Shown in pieces: positions 57,748 through 64,000 of a stretch of 64,000 nucleotides of DNA; the first letter of the stretch is position 1, and every line of letters begins with the position of its first letter. A program made the translations under genes and the position numbers. Source of the stretch: Tetradesmus obliquus (lineage: Eukaryota; Chlorophyta; Chlorophyceae; Sphaeropleales; Scenedesmaceae); NCBI GenBank assembly GCA_030272155.1, contig CP126204.1, forward strand, positions 3,587,501 to 3,651,500. Direction: 5' to 3'. A model generated the notes under the pieces. That model ran no database searches. It saw only the letters and a list, made by a program, of their open reading frames with translations, and was not told where the DNA came from.

Positions 57748-59469
57748 TGACTGAAGAGGTTGCAGGCACAGGCATTGGGCTTGCAAGCTGTTGCATTGGT
57801 ACGGTGTTGGCTGCTGCAGGTTGGCTTGGCAGAAAGGTATGCTGACGTGAATAGCGGCTTGCTCGCAGTCGTGTCGTGCGTTTGGGTGGACAGTGCAACA
57901 TGCGCAGCACGCTGTTGCTGTTATTTGTTTGCGTGTGATGGGTTTTTACATTTGTTGTGTGGGCGTGCCTATGAGGTACTTTCAGGATCTTAGCGCTGGC
58001 TTTGCTTCTCGCTGCAGCTGGGTGGCAGTGCTGTGCTGTGTCGTACAGTATCATGCAAGGATACGGCTTGCATCTACACACACAACAGCAGGGGTATGCG
58101 TCCTGACACAAAATGTGTGAGTTAATCAAGCATCATGTCAATGCAGCACAGAGCAGCAGCAGGGCTCTCAAAAGGACACCAACTGTGTGACGTGTTTGCA
58201 TTTTTCTGATCTGCGCTGGTGCTGTCACACGCGGCGTTTATAATTCGTGCACAGCTGTACAGCAGCATGTACCGCACAGCTTATGCTGGCAAGTGGCGCA
58301 CCCACAAGGCTTAAATCAAGCCTGCAGTGCCGATGCCAACCTGTGCTACACGTGTATGTCGAATTATTTGTGTGGTTCCGCTCATGCAGGGTTGCAGTGC
58401 AGCATCGTTTGTTATTTGCTCTGCGGCAGCAGCGTCATCATCTTTACATGCTGACAGCAGCGCCGTTGTTGTGTTGATTTTAAATCAAACAAGCATCGAG
58501 ACGTGCGGGCTGGTACTGTTGCTTTCTTGCTTTCCGTAACTCTTTACACGTTGCTTTAATTAATGCATGTCATATCATGAAGCGTGGTGCAGCAGCTGGT
58601 GGTGCAGCTGCCGTCATTTGATTTGATGACAGTGTGAACACAAGCAAGAAGTACCCTGAACTTCAGCTTTTGATTTCGAGTGCTATGCTAGTATTCGCTA
58701 TTTTTCAGCGTGCACTGCAGCGGCAGTGCTGCCGGCGGTGTGCACATGTGCCTGAACTGCAGTATGTTGGCACAACAGTGGCCGGCAACAGTCATCAGCT
58801 CGAAGGTCCAAGGTGGGTCACTGACAGCGGCTGAGCTTCTCCATCCATTCGTGCAAATGAAGATGGATTCGATGTTTGAATAAGATCTATGCAGGTGCCT
58901 GTTAGGAAAACGGTGAGGAGATGCGCATACTCACAGGTTATTCCTTGCTCGGCGCCCCCTAGATTTCGAATCACTACCACATCAGGTGAATTTCGGCCAG
59001 ACGTCTTCAATCAATTCAGCAATTTCAATTCAAGACAAAATTTCGAACCACCGCAGTTGCAGAGCACCACCCCGCGTGCCGCGTTCAGCCTTCAGAGTAG
59101 GGCACGAGTGGCCAAAACGTCCTCGTAAAAACTTGGCAAGCTGTTTCAGAAGAATAATTGAGCGGCTATAGCTCCGGCAGTAGGGCGCGCCGCAAGAATA
59201 TAGGTTGGTTGGCCTCGGGCATTGAGCAGCATGCTGAAGTGCCTAGACGCTGTCAGCAGCTGCAGCTGATTTGAGCATCTATTGAAGCCACGTAGACATC
59301 CAGTTGCGCGAACTGTTCGTGAAAAGCCGCTTTGCAGCATTCAAGCGGTCAGCATCTGTTGTTAACAATGCCGAGGGCGGTTCATCAATGGGCAGCTGAC
59401 TCTGCAGGCAACTCATGCAGCAGGGCAGCACCCTATGCGCCTGCAGTCTTGTAATGTAGATGTAACACA
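57151..59469. other. Intergenic, with a ~190-bp tandem duplication
   Basis: No supported gene. Segments 57430-57575 and 57622-57775 are near-duplicates (ccatgttgctgcag, tgtggtttgcaggaaa, cgtggggttgtcag, a CTG run, gcttgcaggcaca/ggttgcaggcaca). The sequence immediately after the channel stop is also doubled (gcgaggcggagtgacgcc and gcgaggcggtgtaacacc). A TGTAA at about 57229 could be the algal poly(A) signal. Confidence 0.6.
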
Positions 59470-61354
59470 ATGAATAGCTTCTGTAAACTTCAAACTGTGT
59501 TCTGCACCCCAGGTACATCATCTTTAATTACACTTAGCATCAGCATCTTCCAGCCATCAGGCCAGACCACTTGTGTAAACAACCATGACTGCTGCAGCTA
59601 CAAGCAACACAGCAGCCCATCAGCTGGCTCCCGACACAGCATGTGCAGCAATTCTTTCAAACCATCCAAGCTGTTGGCTGCTTGGGTAGCACATAGCAGT
59701 GTGAGGCAGGCAGTGTGCTCTAGCAGCCGCCACACCTGCCCGGCCACAGATACTTTATATAACATCAACCGCAGGACAGCTGCAGTTACCGCTATGATGA
59801 TCAGGTGCTTTTGCACTCCAGCGGTTGCTGAGCATAGCACAGCCAGGGCCCAGCAGGTATGGCAAGTCACCCCAGACCAGCGGCAGCAGCTGGGCGGTGA
59901 TCTAAACAATGCCAGCAGTGCGTATGCTCAGAGCATAAGCTTTGCAGCAGGCCCCATCACTGCTGCACAGCCCGCTTGCAGCGAGGGAAGAGGCAGTATC
60001 CAAGCTGGAGCATGGGATTGGTCTGCACAAACAAGTGGCAGCAGCAGCACCAGCACCAGCAGCAGCAGCAGCTTGGACGTTGCAGCTGCCGACATGCTGC
60101 TAGCCAGCAGCAGTCCAGCATCGGGCTTTGGATTTGGAGAAGATGACAGCCTGCAGAGATGCAGTCAGATGCAGCTGTCAGACGCAGGAGATCCGGCTGC
60201 TGCTGCCACCTGCAGCAGCAGCAGCAGTAGCAGCACTGGCTGTGACACGCTGCGGCCGCCGCCGCCGCCGCAGCAGCAGCAGCAGCAGAGCGTACACACC
60301 ACCGCCCTTCCATGCTTGGAAAGGAGCAGCAGCAGCTGGAGCTGGTCAATCCGCACAAAGTCTTGCCCAGGTGGCAGCAGCAGCAGCAGATCAAATCCAG
60401 CGCCACTAATGCCAGGCATCAACAGCAGCAGCAGTAGCAGCAGCAGGCGGCTGTTGTCCGAGGTTGGCGTTGCTGCTGCTGCTGGCAGGTCAATGCTGCA
60501 CCCTGCAGTGCAGGCCTACCTAGATGGCTCTATGGGCATTGCCTTCAGCGGTGGAGGCTTCAGGTGCGGCCTGGCCTGGCAGCTAGCTGGTGTCCTCCTT
60601 GAAGATGCTCTTTGTTGTTGAGCGTGTAGTACTGAGCGCAGCTGCTCACGGTCCATAGGCAGTATGACAGCAACCCAGATGCATGCAAGGTGCATGGCAT
60701 TGCCTTCAGCGGTGCAGGCCTCAGGTGCGGCATGTCATGGCAGCAGAGTTCAAGTTGGCAGCTGAACTCATCCGCAACACTAAGCACAGAGAAAGCACGG
60801 CTGTGGTGCAGCTGCCTGTGCTGCTGCGTAGATGCATTGCAGCATGCGTCATGCACTCCTTGGCGCCTTGCTGCACTGCCAAGCCGAAATGCCAAGAGTC
60901 TGCCACAGCTTCAAGCTGTAAGTTACATCACACGACAGCACGCATGCATATACTTGCCGACGCTGCTGCTGCTGCTGCTGCTGCTATTACTGCTGCTGCT
61001 GCTGCTATTACTGCTGCTGCTGCTGCTGCTGCCGCTGCTGCTGCTGCCGCCAGGTACACCTACTTTGTTGGTGTCATGGATGTGCTTGTGCACAAGCTGC
61101 GCTGCGTGGCCCCTGGCACGCTGCTGTCGGGGGCCTCCTGTGGCGCCCTGATTGCGGTGTTCACAAAGTGTGGGCTGCCGGTGGAGACAGTGCTGGAGCT
61201 CACCAGGAAGTTCTCACACGTGAGTCGAAGTTCACAGTGATGAATACCCTGAACACTGATGAATACCCTGCAAGACCATGCAAGTGCAAGCGCATGTACC
61301 TAGGCGATAGCGGCCTTCATTGTATGAACTCCGTGCCTTGGTAACTGCAAAGTG

Positions 61355-61413
<59 letters not shown>

Positions 61414-63318
61414 GCAGGAGTGTGCCACGAACGGTGTGAAAGGCCGGCTGGGCATCGTGCTGCGCGCCTACCTGGACGCCTACCTGCCACACAATGCACA
61501 CGAGCTGTGTGATGGCAACACCTTCCTGGCGGTGACAAAGGGTGCGGTCCTGACATGTTACATTACGTATACATTACGTTACGTTGTGTACCAACATGCA
61601 GTGTCTTGAATCTGGTCGACAGTTATGCCAACATACATGTTTCTAATCTTTCGTTCATCCAATAGCAGATAATGTACTTATGTGAAATGGCGAATGCCTT
61701 GTATATATGGAATCAGCTGCAACTCAGTTTCCCGGGTTAAAGCACAAATGCATATTTCAAGGAGCATGCTGCTGCCCTTGAGTTGCTGTATGTGACGCCA
61801 TTTAGCAATGCTGTCTTGTGCTCCGCAGTGTGGCCATCAATCCGCACGAGGCTCTTCAGCAGCTTTCCCACCCGGCCCGACCTGATCTCTGCCGTGATGG
61901 CCTCCTGCCACCTGCCCAGCCTGTCTGACGGCTCCTTCACTGTGAACTTTAAGGGCCGGTTACACATTGATGGCGGGCTGCTGAGCGTGGTGACGCCGCC
62001 ACCAAATGCAGCACACACCGTGCTCGTCTGCAGGTGGGTGACACTGTTGCTTTGTTCCATGTGGCATATATTTTGCGTGTTTTGAGGGTTTGCTGGGATT
62101 AATATAGGGCTGCCTGCATTTACAGGCTAGCAGTATCCGCAGTAGCCTCCTGCCACCTGCCGAGCCTGTGTGATGGCTCCTTCACAGTGAACTTCAAGGG
62201 CCGGTTACACATTGATGGCGGGCTGCTGAGCGTGGTGACGCCACCACCAAATGCAGCACACGCTGTGCTGGTCTGCAGGTGGGTGAGAGGTTGTGTTGCT
62301 GCATGGGGGCTTGATTTTGCCTCACCTGGTTTCACTGAAGCCATACGCAGAATCAAGTGCTGCTGTGGCACCTGTGAACACACAGTGCTGGTGGCATCAT
62401 CCCATTTCTTGGTTGAGTGGAGTAACGTAGCGTAACATAACATGATGTAACGCCTTGGCTGCTGCCATCGTTTTTCTCTATGAACTGCAGCATGCCCAGC
62501 AAGCAGATCGCGTGGCGGCCGGCCTTCATCTTGCCATATCAAATCGATTTTCTTTCCTTTTTTTCACATTGATTTTCGCCCAACTAACGACTACGTGCCT
62601 GTGCTGCTGCTGCTTTCCCACTCTCTTTCTATGCTGCAGCATGCCCAACAAGCAGATTGCGCAGCTGCCGGCATTTATCTTGCCATCACATTCTATTTTT
62701 TGCCCAACTAACGACTGTGTGCCTGTGCTGCTGCTGCTTTCTCGTTTCTTTGTGCTGCAGCATGCCCAGCAAGCAGATTGCGCGGCTGCCGGCCTTCATC
62801 GGCCGCCCGCGGCAGGCGGACATCTCCATCAGCCCTGACAATTTCCAGGACTGGCCTTTCAGCAGGACTGAGACCACAAGCCTGGCGCTGGAGCCGCCCA
62901 GCCCTGCCTTCATCGACCACATGGTGAGGCCAGCCTGCTGCTGCTGCTGCTGCTGCTGCTGTTGAATACAGAAACTGCAGGGTTTGTCAACGGTTTATGG
63001 CGGCCGAAGCTTCACAGTAATACGTGTATTGCTGTTGCAGAACTAGCAACACTGTCATCATGACAATGATTGTTGACAAGCATTGCACCGTACTGCATTC
63101 TGAAATGTGTTCATTTGTTTGCCTTTCAGGTGGAGCGAGGCAGGGCTGATGCGTGGGCCTGGGCTGAGGCTGTGGGCTTTGCCCGCAACGGCATGCCACT
63201 GCTGCCGCCAGCCACCAAGCTGGAGCAGCTGCGGCAGCACGTGTTCAGCAGCAGCAGCAGCAGCAGCAGCAGCAAGTTGCAGGCAGACCTGCCACGTGTA
63301 GAGGTACAGTTTGCCTGA
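59470..63318 (+). CDS. Patatin-like phospholipase (PNPLA family)
   Basis: Patatin-domain enzymes hydrolyse acyl lipids with a Ser-Asp dyad. Exons: 59470-60563, 61054-61219, 61418-61541, 61829-62033, 62761-62923, 63130-63318; 1941 nt, 646 aa, in frame. Oxyanion-hole motif GIAFSGGGFR closes exon 1, nucleophile elbow GASCG (GxSxG) is in exon 2 after RYTYFVGVMDVL, and the Asp motif DGG (GRLHIDGGLLS) is in exon 4. Further marks: HELCDGNTFLAVT, SFPTRPDLISAVMASCHLPS, PAFIGRPRQADISISPDNFQ. About 340 N-terminal residues are Ser/Gln-rich low complexity; the end carries a poly-Ser run. An earlier 5' exon is possible. All catalytic motifs are present, so probably active. Confidence 0.9.
60690..60735 (+). 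pseudogene. Downstream copy of patatin exon 1 end
   Basis: GIAFSGAGLR|GTGCGGC repeats the real exon end GIAFSGGGFR|GTGCGGC (60563) 150 bp downstream, with the third glycine changed to Ala. Confidence 0.85.
61358..61410. repeat. (CTG)18 tract before patatin exon 3
   Basis: Sense CTG run ending in CTTGCAG, the acceptor of the exon at 61418. A second interrupted CTG/ATTACTG tract (60961-61049) likewise precedes the acceptor at 61053. Confidence 0.95.
62125..62285 (+). pseudogene. Downstream copy of patatin exon 4 end
   Basis: About 150 bp encode SCHLPSLCDGSFTVNFKGRL HIDGGLLSVVTPPPNAAHAV, then LVCR|GTGGGT. It is almost identical to the real exon end at 62033, including the catalytic DGG. The S-to-C change (LCDGS) is one of few differences. 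Confidence 0.9.
62490..62700 (+). pseudogene. Two upstream copies of patatin exon 5 start
   Basis: CTGCAG|CATGCCCAGCAAGCAG (62491) reading SMPSKQIAWRPAFIL and CTGCAG|CATGCCCAACAAGC (62641) reading SMPNKQIAQLPAFIL precede the real exon at 62761 (SMPSKQIARLPAFIG). Period 120-150 bp; the intronic cgcccaactaacgact block is repeated too. Confidence 0.9.
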
Positions 63319-63421
63319 GCAGCAGTGCAACCGCCCGATGCTGTGTCGGCTGAAGTGCAGGAGCAGTGTGTGCAGGCTGCACAAGGCAATGCCAGCAGCT
63401 GTTGTGGCAATTATAGATCCT

Positions 63422-63457
<36 letters not shown>

Positions 63458-64000
63458 CTGGCAGCAGCAGGAGCACTGCCAGCGGTAGAAGATCAACCTG
63501 CTGCAGCGCTGCAGTACACATGCATGTACACTGGTTTCAGTTGGGAAGGATGCATGGACGCACAAGCAGCAGTCATGCGATCGCCTGGCAAGTATAAGTC
63601 ACTTCATTTGTCTGTTGCAGCTGTAGTAGTAATTTAGGGATTTGTCTTGAGACGGTCAACGACAATGTTTGACCGCAGAGAACATTGGCGTTGCCAGCAG
63701 CACACAGGTAGTTTTCCGTTTTCAGGGCTGAAGCGCTGGTGGCGATTTGATCTGTTTCAGACTCTTACTCGAGGGGTGTGAGGCGATTGTAGTGAGGGCA
63801 TTCCTCAAGTGTCTGTTATTTCCTTGTGACGCTCCTGAGCTCAGCTCAGCTCTGTGTTGATGCAATGGGCGCAAGCCTAGTTTCATTATTATTTCCCTGT
63901 AGTTGATGTTAACCAGTGATGGCGCAGCACATAGACCCATTGCTTGAAGGCTTTGGGCAGTGTCAAGCTTGGGTTGCCTCCATTGAGGTGTCAAAGCTGC
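63319..64000. other. Patatin 3' flank, no gene seen
   Basis: Contains a CAG tract (63428-63461) in probable 3' UTR and otherwise no recognisable exon to the window end. Confidence 0.5.

Overview
The window is nuclear DNA of a eukaryote, most likely a chlorophyte green alga (core Chlorophyta, perhaps Chlorophyceae; inference). Genes are split into many short GT-AG exons. The products are plant/algal: a chloroplast-type MutS2, a SPINDLY-type glycosyltransferase, a CASTOR/POLLUX-type channel and expansin-like secreted proteins. Coding regions are full of CAG-derived poly-Q/S/A runs. I see no prokaryotic operons, rRNA, convincing tRNA or CRISPR.

Layout: 437-6443 (-) ornithine/arginine-decarboxylase-family gene; 7338-8135 (+) small basic/acidic unknown; 8.1-12.2 kb repeat-rich intergenic DNA; 12219-14461 (-) expansin-like gene A, apparently frameshifted; about 15687-17355 (-) unknown gene; 18051-19797 (-) intact expansin-like paralogue B; 20.6-21.8 kb a duplicated MutS2 3' end broken by a retroposon-like insertion; 21799-30362 (-) MutS2; 31405-42089 (+) SPINDLY-like O-glycosyltransferase, divergent from MutS2; 43413-57150 (+) CASTOR/POLLUX-like channel; 59470-63318 (+) patatin-like phospholipase. 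Exon chains assembled by hand close in frame for MutS2 (12 exons, 1184 aa), SPY (13 exons, 1239 aa), the channel (20 exons, 1638 aa) and the patatin (6 exons, 646 aa).

The main discovery is architectural. Around many exons, the neighbouring introns hold tandem degenerate copies of a piece of that exon together with its splice site: acceptor plus exon start upstream, or exon end plus donor downstream. One TPR exon has six such downstream copies. With this goes a strand rule: on the sense strand (CTG)n sits at intron 3' ends, directly before acceptor CAGs, whereas exonic tracts are mostly (CAG)n. Other notable items are a 579-bp retroposon-like insertion with a 12-bp target duplication and its empty site preserved in the neighbouring paralogous copy, a dispersed ~60-bp hairpin element (5 copies), a decarboxylase lacking the catalytic Cys, a MutS2 Smr domain with LDLE in place of LDxH, and two expansin paralogues that differ by an intron and a frameshift.

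Genes on both sides look unrelated in function; they share architecture rather than a pathway.
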